Positions 55,308 to 64,000 of a stretch of 64,000 bases of DNA are shown here, piece by piece. Source of the DNA: Methylotuvimicrobium sp. KM2. Its GTDB lineage: Bacteria > Pseudomonadota > Gammaproteobacteria > Methylococcales > Methylomonadaceae. The stretch covers positions 186,001-250,000 of the forward strand of contig NZ_CP150634.1 of NCBI RefSeq assembly GCF_038051925.1, written 5' to 3'. The translations under genes were made by a program, and so were the position numbers. Positions within the stretch are counted from its first letter, which is position 1; every line of letters starts with the position of its first letter. The notes under the pieces were generated by a model that was not told where the DNA came from, did not search any database, and saw only the letters and a program-made list of their open reading frames with translations.

Positions 55308-57305
55308 ATGTAGTGCCATAAAATGCCTTAGGCATCTTGCGCCGCCTCGCGGTTTGCGCTAAGTTGACGGCATGTTTATTCGACGCACTCAAACCCGCTG
55401 CAGAGCCACCGGCGAACCTCATGAGACTTATCGACTGGTTCATTCCGAACGCATCGGTCAAAAAGTTAAACAGGTCACACTGCTGAATCTAGGCCGGCAT
55501 TTTTCGATCCAGCCCACTTTTTGGCCGGCCTTATGTCGCCGTGTCCTGGAGTTGTTATCGTTGCAAACGAGTTTATTCGATCCGGACTTACCTCAGACGG
55601 TGGCCTTGGCCGCGGAACATATCGCCGCGCGCTTGTTGGCGGAAAGCGCGCCATTGCTCGTGAGGCTTTCGTTGATCCCGACCCCAGCCATGAGTGTCGT
55701 CAATGAAGCCGCACAGGCGGCTTCGGAATCGGTCTCGTCGGAGCCACCGGAGTCCCGGACTCCCGCTGAAATATATACCATTGATGCGAACTCGCTGGAA
55801 TTAGCGAGGCCCCGTTCGATCGGTGTCGAGCAGGTCGGTTTGGCGGCGATGGACTTGGTCAATTTTACCTCGCTGCTGATGGGACTGGGTCTCTCCGGGC
55901 CGATACGGGCGGCGGTCGTGGGTTCGATCATCGGGCGCATGGCAGCGCCGGCTTCTGAGGCCGCCACGCACCGTTGGCTAGGTCAGCGCAGCGGTTTGGG
56001 CGAGCTGTTGGACGTCGATTTCGAACGCATGAAGCCGATCACGTTGTATCGGGCTTCAGACGCTTTGATGAAGCACCGGGACGTCATCGAACGCACGCTG
56101 TTCAACCGGGTGCACGATCTGTTCGGTTTCGAGACCACGGTTACCTTATACGACTTGACCAATACCTACTTCGAAGGCACGGCGGCCGCCAATCCGAAAG
56201 CGCAACGGGGCCGCTCCAAAGAAAAGCGCCGCGACTGTCCACTGGTCACGCTGGGCTTGGTGCTCGATGGCAGCGGCTTCGTCCGCCGTTCCCAGACCTT
56301 CGACGGCAATGCCTCGGAAGGCAAGACCTTGGCCGAGATGCTCAAAGACCTCGGTGCACCACCCGGCGCCTTGGTGGTCATGGACGCAGGCATCGCCACG
56401 GAAGCCAATCTCACCTGGCTGCGCGAACACGGTTACCGCTATCTGGTCGTCAGCCGCGAACGCGCTCGGCAATTCGAAGCCGACACCGCGATCCCGATCG
56501 AAACCGCCGCCGGCTCCGCCGTCCACATCCAGCGCATCGACGACAGCGAACACCAAGAAGTGCGCTTGTATTGCTACTCCGAACAGCGCGAACAAAAAGA
56601 GCGCGGCATCAATCAACACCTGTGCGAGCGCTTCGAAGCCGGATTACAAAAAATCGCCGACGGCCTCCACAAGCCTCGCGCCGAAAAGCGCCTCGACAAA
56701 CTGCAACAGCGCATCGGTCGGCTCCAAGAAAAATACCACGGTATCGGCCAGCATTACACGATCGAACTGACCCCGGATGAGACCGGCGAAAAAGTCATCG
56801 GCCTGACCTGGTCGAAACAGCCCAAAGCCGGCAGCCGCCTGAGCCATCCCGGCGTCTATTGCCTCCGCAGTAACGAAACGCAATGGGATGCTGAAAAACT
56901 GTGGCGCACCTATATCATGCTCACCGACCTGGAAGCGGTGTTTCGTAGCCTTAAATCCGAACTCGGGCTTCGTCCGGTCTACCATCACAAAGAAGTCCGC
57001 GTCGACGGCCATTTGTTCATCACCGTCCTGGCCTATCAGTTCGTGCAAATCATCCGCCGGCAACTGAAAGAACACGGCATTCACGACCGCTGGTCCACAC
57101 TGCGCGACATCTTGTCCGTTCAGCAGCGCGTCACCGCCTCCTTCCGGCGCGCCGACGGCGGTATTCTGCACATCCGCAAAAGCACACAACCGGAAGCGGA
57201 ATTAGCACGGATTTACCACACATTGGGCCTTGACCCGCTTCCTGGAGGTGTACAAAAAACTCTACTATAGATCGAATTACGCTTAAAAAACGCCTATGTA
57301 GTGCC
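55308..57305 (+). mobile_element. IS1634-family insertion sequence
   Basis: About 2 kb including a full transposase gene. ATGTAGTGCC occurs directly repeated at 55308-55317 and 57296-57305, near the probable ends. Clear terminal inverted repeats were not found, so the borders are approximate. Confidence 0.6.
55372..57270 (+). CDS. IS1634-family (IS4-like DDE) transposase
   Basis: 632 residues. N-terminal ETYRLVHSERIGQKVKQVTL and TLYDLTNTYFEG (first catalytic Asp in the DLTNTYFEG box), LVVMDAGIATEANL (second Asp), and the Y-(2)-R-(3)-E-type region YIMLTDLEAVFRSLKSELGL near the end supply the DDE set. Uniform GC-rich codon use and no internal stop suggest an active, recent element. Confidence 0.93.
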   Translation: MFIRRTQTRCRATGEPHETYRLVHSERIGQKVKQVTLLNLGRHFSIQPTFWPALCRRVLELLSLQTSLFDPDLPQTVALAAEHIAARLLAESAPLLVRLSLIPTPAMSVVNEAAQAASESVSSEPPESRTPAEIYTIDANSLELARPRSIGVEQVGLAAMDLVNFTSLLMGLGLSGPIRAAVVGSIIGRMAAPASEAATHRWLGQRSGLGELLDVDFERMKPITLYRASDALMKHRDVIERTLFNRVHDLFGFETTVTLYDLTNTYFEGTAAANPKAQRGRSKEKRRDCPLVTLGLVLDGSGFVRRSQTFDGNASEGKTLAEMLKDLGAPPGALVVMDAGIATEANLTWLREHGYRYLVVSRERARQFEADTAIPIETAAGSAVHIQRIDDSEHQEVRLYCYSEQREQKERGINQHLCERFEAGLQKIADGLHKPRAEKRLDKLQQRIGRLQEKYHGIGQHYTIELTPDETGEKVIGLTWSKQPKAGSRLSHPGVYCLRSNETQWDAEKLWRTYIMLTDLEAVFRSLKSELGLRPVYHHKEVRVDGHLFITVLAYQFVQIIRRQLKEHGIHDRWSTLRDILSVQQRVTASFRRADGGILHIRKSTQPEAELARIYHTLGLDPLPGGVQKTLL

Positions 57306-57397
57306 TTACGGTCATTTATGATCCAATAAAATATTGATTCATAAAGAGTTTTAAAGTTAGGTGTCAAACATGGGCTAGGAAAATACTGTTCATCGGC

Positions 57398-58201
57398 TTG
57401 GTCTCTACGCTAGCGGGGATTGGCTTAGCCGTCTTTTTTTCGATGGATCGGAAAGCTGTCGACCCGGAATACGAAGCCGCGACCGAAACGAGTCGCCGCT
57501 TTTCGAAGCCGACTCCTTCCTCCGCATTGCAAGAATTATACGGTAGCGAATTCTCCGGCGAATCGATTAAAACCGAATCCGGGGAATTGGCCGGTTTTTG
57601 GTTCGAGCAAGGTTTTTCGATCGGCGATCGCGATTATCATGTGATATTCGGCAAGGCTCAGAAAATAGACCTGGTAACGGGAGCTCCGTTGGATAGTCAT
57701 GTGCAGGGCGTTAAGGTCGGTGCGGCGACTTACCGGTTGGATTCGGACGGCTGGCGCGCAATCGGCATGCAAACCGGAATCGGCGAAATCGGTTCCTGGG
57801 GCGAAGCGCCCGATATTAAGCAGGCGGAAATTTTGGCTTTATCGCCCAAGCGGATCGCGTTCATGCTCGACTTCGGCTACGGCATGGGCGGCTATTTCGA
57901 TGACGGTAAGGTGCTGTTCGGCTTCGACGGCGCGACCTGGGTAGATTTAGGTTTTGTGCAGACCGGAGGCAATAATGCGGGTGCATGCGACGATGAGCCG
58001 CTGCCTTCCGGGATTACGATTCCTTGTTGGTCTTATACCGGCGTTATTTCGGTATTAAGCGACATTTATCACGGCTATCCGGATTTATTAGTCGCGCGAA
58101 CCGGCACCCAAAGCGGCGATGAGCAACATCCGATTAAACCGGCCGAAGACGCCGTATATCGCTTCGACGGCGATAAGTATGCGGATACGGGCAGTGACTG
58201 A
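57398..58201 (+). CDS. Hypothetical exported/membrane-anchored protein
   Basis: 267 residues from TTG 57398. The frame is open upstream to the IS border (reading RKILFIGLV before the TTG), and no ATG or GTG is found in frame, so the natural start may have been removed by the neighbouring insertion. A membrane helix or signal lies at the start (LAGIGLAVFFSM). The body has a repeated Gly/aromatic beta pattern (FGYGMGGYFDDGKVLFGFDG) and four cysteines late. Function unknown. Followed by a dispersed repeat. Confidence 0.6.
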   Translation: MVSTLAGIGLAVFFSMDRKAVDPEYEAATETSRRFSKPTPSSALQELYGSEFSGESIKTESGELAGFWFEQGFSIGDRDYHVIFGKAQKIDLVTGAPLDSHVQGVKVGAATYRLDSDGWRAIGMQTGIGEIGSWGEAPDIKQAEILALSPKRIAFMLDFGYGMGGYFDDGKVLFGFDGATWVDLGFVQTGGNNAGACDDEPLPSGITIPCWSYTGVISVLSDIYHGYPDLLVARTGTQSGDEQHPIKPAEDAVYRFDGDKYADTGSD

Positions 58202-58252
58202 TCCGAGATTGGCCGGGCAATTTTCATAAACACGCATTATTTCGTATGCGTT

Positions 58253-58506
58253 TAACCTAGAAAAAGCATTCCACCATGAAGATCATGAAGAAGAATAAGA
58301 GGTTAATTCAATAACTTGCCCTGCCTTAACAAATGAAGCACCACCCATGACCTGAAGACCGAAAAATGTTAAAGCTGGGCTTGTCATTCGTTTTTGTACA
58401 ACTTTTGCTCACCCGAAAGATTAGTTGGAATGCTGGGATGTTTAGGTAATCTCTTGAAATACTTCATTAACTTCATGTGCTTCATGGTTGAACTGCCGAA
58501 TTTGGG
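58253..58506 (-). repeat. Dispersed repeat family 3, copy 2
   Basis: Inverse match to 42501-42677 with an additional central segment of about 75 bp. Both copies lie just after stop codons. Confidence 0.7.
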
Positions 58507-58518
58507 TTTCAAGCTCCG

Positions 58519-60294
58519 TCATTTCGAAATCAATCCCGCCAGATCGACTTTGCTGTAACCGAGCAGGGTGCCGGTTGCATAAGCTAGATCAATCAGGCCG
58601 ACTTGGTAATCGGCGATTGCCCTGACTTCCTTCATTTGTGCATCGGCGAGTTTGGTGAGCATTTCCAATACTTCGGTCATCGTCCGCAAGCCTTCTTCAA
58701 ATTGCTTGAGTTCCGCGTCGTAGTTGGCCCCGGCCAGTACGACGTTTTGCCGGGCCGCGATGATACGTTGCCAATTTTGTGAAACAGTGTCCAGGGCATC
58801 ATAAATTTCCCTGCGTACGGTCAGTTCTTTTAAATCGCGCGTCGTCAGACGTTGCAGCCTTTGTTGCACGGCACGCGACAGGCGAGATTTGCGTAGCTCG
58901 TTGGTCAATGGAATTTCCAGTCTCAAGCCGACCGACCAATCGTCGTAGCGTCCGGCAAACGTATCGCCGTAGGCGCCGCCGAAATCGTCGTAATCGCGGC
59001 CTTGCGTGCCGTAGCTGTAGTCCAGCATGAACATCGGTAGCGTTTGATTTTCCAAATAGTCGATCTTGGTCGCGTCGGCAGCGAGTTTTAATTCCAATTC
59101 CAATAGTTCCAAGCGGCCATCCAATGCTTTTCGGGCCAGCGCTTCGCGGTCGAAATCGAAACTGACCAGCATCGGAGAGGTTTCGGGAATCATAATCGTG
59201 GATGTATCGATGCCGTAACGCTTGTCGTTGAGAAACTGCAATAATTGGCGTTGGCTTAGTTTGAGACGGGTATTTGCAATGATCAAAGACTCCATGCGTT
59301 CGGCTACGCCGATCTCGGCCCGATTGATTTCGATCGCGGCGGTGAGTCCTTCTTCGACGCGGCGTTTGACCATCGCTAGATTTTGCTGTGCGATTTCGTA
59401 TTGTTGACGGCGGATGTCCAATTCGCCCCAGGCGGCGTAAAGCGCCCAATAGGCCTTGTCGACCGTGGCCAATACGCGGATCGATTGCAGCCGGGTTTTG
59501 AGGTCGACGATTTGTTGTTCGTAGCGTGCGATTCGAATGCCGGCCACATTGGTCGAAATACCGGCATCGCGCAGTAGCGGCTGGCTCATCGAAAAACGCA
59601 GAGCGCTTCGGTATTGGTCGGAGGCCACGAAGCGGCTTTTGCTTTTGTTTTCGAGCGGGGTACTGAGTGTTACTGTTCCGCCGGTTCGTAGCGGAATCAT
59701 GATGCCGGCCTCGATATCCCATTGTTCGGCGCTTTGCGGCATGTAACCTAGCTTGGCGATTTCGTCATTCAACGGCGAGTTTTTGTCGACAGCCTTGAAG
59801 TTTACGACATCGCCGTCGAGAAAAGGCGTGTCTTTATTCGAATACTTGGCGCGTGCAAAGATCAGATCGTCAAACCGGGCCTCTTCTTCGCTGACGACCG
59901 TGGCGGCGATACTCGGGTCGATCAGAGCGATTTTCAAGTCGAGATTGTTGGTCAGCGCCATAGCCCGCGCATTTGCAATCGTCAGCGCATGGCTTTCTTC
60001 CGCGGCTTCGGTTGTATCTTTTTCCTCGAGCGCAACGGGGGGGGCGGTCAAATCCAGCTTTTTCGGGTCGGCTCTGAATTCGGCAATCGCGGTGTCGAGT
60101 GTTTTCGGCTCGGCTCTTGATAGATCCGGCAGCGTCAAATCTTCTTCACGTTGCATACGCTCTTCAACTTTTTGCGCCAGCTCCGGTTTCGGCCCGGTAT
60201 CGAAATAGAAAGAACAACCCGACAATAAAGCGAATGCACCGGAAACCGTCAAGTTTCGGTGAAGGCGTGCAACCGGGAAATGAGTTTTCAACAT
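58519..60294 (-). CDS. TolC-family outer-membrane efflux lipoprotein
   Basis: 591 residues. The N-terminus has a signal with lipobox ALLSGCS (about 23-29), then an acidic linker and the two TolC repeats: LDLKIALIDPSIAATVVSEE and later LELLELELKLAADATKIDYL, with LGLRLEIPLTNELRKSRL-type strand segments. Long coiled-coil helices are predicted. It should form the outer-membrane channel for the HlyD and ABC proteins encoded upstream (27 bp to hlyD-type gene). Confidence 0.85.
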   Translation of the reverse strand: MLKTHFPVARLHRNLTVSGAFALLSGCSFYFDTGPKPELAQKVEERMQREEDLTLPDLSRAEPKTLDTAIAEFRADPKKLDLTAPPVALEEKDTTEAAEESHALTIANARAMALTNNLDLKIALIDPSIAATVVSEEEARFDDLIFARAKYSNKDTPFLDGDVVNFKAVDKNSPLNDEIAKLGYMPQSAEQWDIEAGIMIPLRTGGTVTLSTPLENKSKSRFVASDQYRSALRFSMSQPLLRDAGISTNVAGIRIARYEQQIVDLKTRLQSIRVLATVDKAYWALYAAWGELDIRRQQYEIAQQNLAMVKRRVEEGLTAAIEINRAEIGVAERMESLIIANTRLKLSQRQLLQFLNDKRYGIDTSTIMIPETSPMLVSFDFDREALARKALDGRLELLELELKLAADATKIDYLENQTLPMFMLDYSYGTQGRDYDDFGGAYGDTFAGRYDDWSVGLRLEIPLTNELRKSRLSRAVQQRLQRLTTRDLKELTVRREIYDALDTVSQNWQRIIAARQNVVLAGANYDAELKQFEEGLRTMTEVLEMLTKLADAQMKEVRAIADYQVGLIDLAYATGTLLGYSKVDLAGLISK

Positions 60295-60320
60295 AAATCG
60301 TCTGTTCTCGTTAAATCGCG

Positions 60321-61652
60321 CTATTTATCGGATTTTCTGTGTGTTTGAATACGATCCAGATCGCGATATGGATGTTCCGGCGTCAACATCGGCGGGAAGC
60401 CGTTCAACTGCCGCCATATTTCGAAGCCGATACTGACTTGTTCCAGCAGAATCCAAGCCTTGACAGCGCCGCCTTGGCGTAAAAAACGTTCGGAAGGCCA
60501 CAAGTGATCGCTTTCGTCGGGTACGATCATTACGCGGAATTTACCTTGGCCATTGTCGCTCGCATCGACGAAGGCGACGGTGCCGCCGAACGTACCGACC
60601 GCGACTTCAGGCCAACCGACGAATTGAATCGCGGGCCAGCCTTCAAACATCAATCGAGCATGGTGTCCTGGTAAAATCAGAGGCGCATCGTTGCCGGAAA
60701 CCCAAACTTCGACCGCGCGCGAGTCGATATCCGGTACCAGAATCAATAGCGGATCGCCTTGTTTGACGATTTGGCCTTGCGGATTTAACAATAAGCGCAA
60801 GACGGTGCCGCTTCGAGGTGCGGTAATGCGTTGCGACTTTTGTCGGGCAATGCTGACATCGTTACTGACGAGGCTGTTACGGATATCCTCGATCTCGCCG
60901 AGTATTTTGTTCTTCGATGCGGTTGTCGAATCGATCTTGGCTTGTGCATCGGCGCGAATTTGATTGATATCGGCCTCCGCGGCATTTTGTTCGGCCTTTG
61001 CCGATTGCAGCGAGGCTTTCGCACTGTTTAGCGAGCGAATTCCGACGATTGCGTCGCGTTCGGCAACTTCGAAATCGCGCCGCGAAACCAGTCCGTCGCC
61101 CAACAGGCGTGAAAATCGTTTTTGCTGCAGTTGCGCCGTTTCGTATGACGCCTGTGCCGAAACCAAAGCTTCGGAAGCCGCGGCAACCTTTTGCCGAGCC
61201 ATGTCCAATTTGTATTGCGCGGCGGTGACTTTCATGTCGCGCACGGTCAACAGGCTGTCGATTTGGACTTCGTAAGCGGCGAGCTCCCGCTGTTTAGCAT
61301 CCAATTTGGCGATATTGGCTTCACGCTGCCGTTTCAAGCGTTCCGGCAATAACGGGTCGATATCGCTGACTTCGACCAACAAATCGCCTTCATTCACCTT
61401 CGATCCTTCCTTGACATGCCATTGCAAGATTCGCCCTGAGACCGTTGAATCGACTGTTTGTTGTCTTTCCAACGGAGCGAATGCCGAGACATATCCGGTA
61501 CCGTTGACATTTTGTTGCCAGGGCAGAAAAAGTGCGAATATCGGTATCAGAATGAACAGCCAGGCGAATATCGTCACGACCTGTCCTACAAAGCGGGGGG
61601 TCTGTGAAGCGCTTAATACCGATAATAATGGATGATGATCTTGTGTCTGCAT
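60321..61652 (-). CDS. HlyD-family membrane fusion protein
   Basis: 443 residues from ATG 61652 (a TTG at 61700 overlapping the ABC gene by 35 bp is also in frame). One membrane helix (about 20-42), lipoyl halves (YVSAFAPLERQQTVDSTVSG and APRSGTVLRLLLNPQGQIVK) enclosing a long coiled coil (about 85-250), then a beta-barrel domain. It links the inner-membrane ABC protein to the TolC-type channel. Confidence 0.88.
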   Translation of the reverse strand: MQTQDHHPLLSVLSASQTPRFVGQVVTIFAWLFILIPIFALFLPWQQNVNGTGYVSAFAPLERQQTVDSTVSGRILQWHVKEGSKVNEGDLLVEVSDIDPLLPERLKRQREANIAKLDAKQRELAAYEVQIDSLLTVRDMKVTAAQYKLDMARQKVAAASEALVSAQASYETAQLQQKRFSRLLGDGLVSRRDFEVAERDAIVGIRSLNSAKASLQSAKAEQNAAEADINQIRADAQAKIDSTTASKNKILGEIEDIRNSLVSNDVSIARQKSQRITAPRSGTVLRLLLNPQGQIVKQGDPLLILVPDIDSRAVEVWVSGNDAPLILPGHHARLMFEGWPAIQFVGWPEVAVGTFGGTVAFVDASDNGQGKFRVMIVPDESDHLWPSERFLRQGGAVKAWILLEQVSIGFEIWRQLNGFPPMLTPEHPYRDLDRIQTHRKSDK

Positions 61653-61665
61653 GAGGCCAATGAAT

Positions 61666-63735
61666 CTATAAATCGATGGTTCGTTGACAAAGTTGTGCAA
61701 TTGTTTTCGACCCGGTCAACACCAACAAAGTCCATGGCGCATCGTCCGCGAATAATACATCGCGGGCTGTGCTGTCGGCGAAATGTTTCCAGTCGTCGAG
61801 CAGTTCATCGAGAATCAATACACGCGGATTTCCGATGATCGAGCGGGCTAGCAACAATTTTTGTGCCTGGCTGGACGATAGCGGAGAACCGGCCGAGTTG
61901 AGCACGGTATAAAGACCTTCCGGCAATTGTTTTTGCTCGGGAAAGATTTCTAAACGATTCACTATATCTCGAACTTGGTGCACACTGATGTCGGGTCTGC
62001 CTAGGCGAACATTTTCGATGATGGTGTCCTCGATGATTTCAACGCGCCCGGCCACCGCGACCGATTGCCGGAGGCTTTCCAAGCGAATTTCGCGCATATC
62101 GATATGATTGATTTCGACATGGCCGTGACTGGGTAAGCGTAGTCCTGTCAACAATTCGGCGAGCGATGATTTGCCCGTTCCTGGGCCTCCGAATAGCGCA
62201 ACTTTTTCGCCGGGCATGATTTCGAAGGTCATGTTTTTAAACGCGGTATAGCGATTATGATAGGTCAACGTCAAATCATAGACGCCGACATGCGCCGGTT
62301 CCGAAAGTTTTAATACGTCTCCGGTTTCCCGTTCGACCGTCAGGTCGAGTAAATGTCCCAGTTTGTCGACTCCCGCCATTAAATCGTAATAACTTTCCAA
62401 TTTCTTTTTTAATTGAGCAAACGAAGCGAGTACGCCGGAAACGATCAATTCGGCCGCGACCAACTGCCCGAGGCTGAGCTGTCCTTCCATGACTAATAGC
62501 CCTCCAACGGCCAATAATGTCGTACTGGCCACGGCATATAGGGCGTAAAGGCTGTATTGTTGATTCAAAAGAATACGGTAATGGCTTTTACGTGTATTTA
62601 AGTATTCATAAGCCAATTCATCGGTGCGTTCCCTCGCTAGTTCGGGGCCGCCCGAAAACTTAAAAGTTTGGCCGTTACGCGCTAAAGTTTCCAGCCAGGC
62701 GACCACTGCGTATTTGGCATAGGATTCCTCTATCGAGGTATCAACGCCTTTGCGGCCCTGTACAAAGATAACGAAAGCAATCCATAACACCACAAGCAAA
62801 CCGAACAGTAACAGCAACGGATGATAGGCAGCCAATACCAGTAAGCCGATGATGCCCTGCAGGGCAATGGCGAAGCCGTCCAACAGCAAAAAGGCTCCGG
62901 CTTTTTGTACCGTGAGGATATCGAAAAAACGGTTAACCAATTCCTGACCGTTTTTATCGTCGTATTTCGACCAATCAACATTCGGTAGCCGATTGCCAAG
63001 ATCGGCAGCCATGCGGACAAACACGCGACGTTGAATCAACTCGACCAAATAAGACTGTACTATAGAAATCGCGCCGTAAAATACCAAAAAGATAAACAAT
63101 AGCGTCGACAGTACCGTCAACGGCTGCATCATGCCGCCCAAGGCCACCGTGTTGACGAGCGACTGTACCGCGGCAGGTGTTGCAAGGCTCAACAATCCGG
63201 AAGCGATGGCCAGCACAATGACATGCCACAGGTCTTTTTTCTCGACTTTGATCATTTCAAACAGCCGTTGCAAAGGCGGCATGTGTTCGTGGCCATGTTC
63301 ATCATGGGACGAAGCATCCATCGACGCCTTTAATTCCACCAAATGCCATTCGAGTAAACGGTCGCAGGGACAATTGAGCAACTCCATGAGTTCGTTGAGT
63401 TTGAATACTCGCGCCGTAACTATGTGACCATCGATCAATGTGGCTTTGATCCGGCCTCGGCTAAAGCCGGCTAACACCAGCCAGCGCCCGTCATCAAGGG
63501 GTTTGAGTAGTTGCGTTAAATGCCCGGAGGCGATCGCGGCTTGATCGATCGTCAGCATCAGCTCATGGCTAATCAATCCAAGCTTGTTGGCTGTTAAATG
63601 AAAGTTATCCGAAACGGCGCTGGACGGAACTTCATGTTGATGCAGGCCTTTATCATGTGCCGAACTGCCCATTTCCGACAGCAGGTAATCAAACAATGTC
63701 CTGAGTACGGTTTGACTGAATGCTTTTTGCGTCAT
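61666..63735 (-). CDS. ABC exporter (type-1-secretion-like) with atypical ATPase motifs
   Basis: 689 residues. Region 1-150 lacks an obvious C39 catalytic Cys. Membrane domain about 160-440 (six helices, ATPAAVQSLVNTVALGG, VNRFFDILTVQKAGAFLLLD). ATPase domain from about 470: Walker A GGPGTGKSS (about 515) is normal, Walker B LILDELLDDW keeps the Glu, but the signature is LSSSQ instead of LSGGQ, and the switch His is absent (LVLTGSKT). It might be a low-turnover or regulatory ATPase. The first of three genes ABC-HlyD-TolC. Substrate unknown; no adjacent RTX or bacteriocin gene. Confidence 0.85.
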   Translation of the reverse strand: MTQKAFSQTVLRTLFDYLLSEMGSSAHDKGLHQHEVPSSAVSDNFHLTANKLGLISHELMLTIDQAAIASGHLTQLLKPLDDGRWLVLAGFSRGRIKATLIDGHIVTARVFKLNELMELLNCPCDRLLEWHLVELKASMDASSHDEHGHEHMPPLQRLFEMIKVEKKDLWHVIVLAIASGLLSLATPAAVQSLVNTVALGGMMQPLTVLSTLLFIFLVFYGAISIVQSYLVELIQRRVFVRMAADLGNRLPNVDWSKYDDKNGQELVNRFFDILTVQKAGAFLLLDGFAIALQGIIGLLVLAAYHPLLLLFGLLVVLWIAFVIFVQGRKGVDTSIEESYAKYAVVAWLETLARNGQTFKFSGGPELARERTDELAYEYLNTRKSHYRILLNQQYSLYALYAVASTTLLAVGGLLVMEGQLSLGQLVAAELIVSGVLASFAQLKKKLESYYDLMAGVDKLGHLLDLTVERETGDVLKLSEPAHVGVYDLTLTYHNRYTAFKNMTFEIMPGEKVALFGGPGTGKSSLAELLTGLRLPSHGHVEINHIDMREIRLESLRQSVAVAGRVEIIEDTIIENVRLGRPDISVHQVRDIVNRLEIFPEQKQLPEGLYTVLNSAGSPLSSSQAQKLLLARSIIGNPRVLILDELLDDWKHFADSTARDVLFADDAPWTLLVLTGSKTIAQLCQRTIDL

Positions 63736-63982
63736 TGCGAAGAGAGTTGAATGAGTGAGCTGAAAATGGAAAGTGTAACGCTAAAACTTCAATAGCCTAA
63801 TAAAATCTGCTTACAAAATGCTTACTTGATTGATCCGGTTAAGATCCGGGTATGAATTGCATGCGCCATTTTAAAGATTCCGGCTGGTCCCCTTAATAAA
63901 AGTGAAGCCGAATTTTTACAAGTAAAAAATGGATTAACCCGAGTATTAAAATGCCAATTATTTTTTGTTAAAAATCGACAGT
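63736..63982. other. Intergenic, no gene
   Basis: Contains the probable promoter of the exporter operon; nothing else recognised. Confidence 0.4.
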
Positions 63983-64000
63983 TATACCTTTCGTACTTTG
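63983..64000. repeat. Start of a further MITE family 1 copy (cut by window end)
   Basis: TATACCTTTCGTACTTTG equals the terminal sequence of family 1 (compare 1476 and the complement of 55018-55034). Confidence 0.55.

Noticed and set aside
55974-56780. 268-codon alternative frame within the IS1634 transposase
   Set aside because: Arg/His/Pro-rich shadow frame of a transposase with intact catalytic residues.

Overview
The window looks like chromosomal DNA of a gammaproteobacterial methanotroph (Methylomicrobium/Methylotuvimicrobium-like). This is inferred from the combination of a complete NAD-dependent molybdenum formate dehydrogenase operon (last step of C1 oxidation), a K+-dependent membrane pyrophosphatase, a DabA/DabB inorganic-carbon pump, a copper-export cluster and PEP-CTERM remnants. 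No 16S or methane monooxygenase gene is present, so the placement is not proven.

Layout. 1-6.0 kb: copper handling (tail of a small membrane protein, stand-alone P-type-ATPase metal-binding domain, small membrane protein, HMA_2-like protein, CopA-type ATPase, TauE/COG2836 protein). 6.1-8.6 kb: acyltransferase, mepA, tpm. 8.6-17.4 kb: dabB (frameshifted)-dabA-cysD-cysN, bracketed by duplicated pieces of tpm and of a beta-helix gene. 17.7-18.4 kb: aquaporin. 18.5-22.8 kb: AT-rich accessory island with transposase relics, a doubly broken PEP-CTERM gene and an intact TIR-domain gene behind a hairpin-rich leader. 22.9-29.7 kb: DUF2339-DUF3999 membrane pair, GH17-GT2 glucan synthase, then tRNA-Thr. 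30-36.6 kb: lipoproteins between 141-bp direct repeats, two DUF1566 surface proteins, a ParE-type toxin-antitoxin pair. 36.7-45.8 kb: resolvase relic, helicase IV-like helicase, membrane proteins, hydrolase, retropepsin-like protease, hppA. 46.6-52.8 kb: fdsGBA-fdhD-fdsD. 53-57.3 kb: a TonB-receptor relic hit by a MITE that was itself hit by an IS1111-type element, then a full IS1634-type element. 57.4-63.7 kb: hypothetical protein and an ABC/HlyD/TolC export system.

The window is unusually rich in short non-autonomous repeats: at least five families, several with perfect 15-20 bp terminal inverted repeats, some nested. They document an insertion history that can be read base by base. The best candidates for undescribed biology are the TIR protein with an unrecognised 400-residue N-terminus, the translationally coupled DabA-CysD-CysN operon on a repeat-flanked module, the putative guide (seekRNA-like) RNA region of the nested IS1111 element, and a type-1-like exporter with an atypical ATPase.
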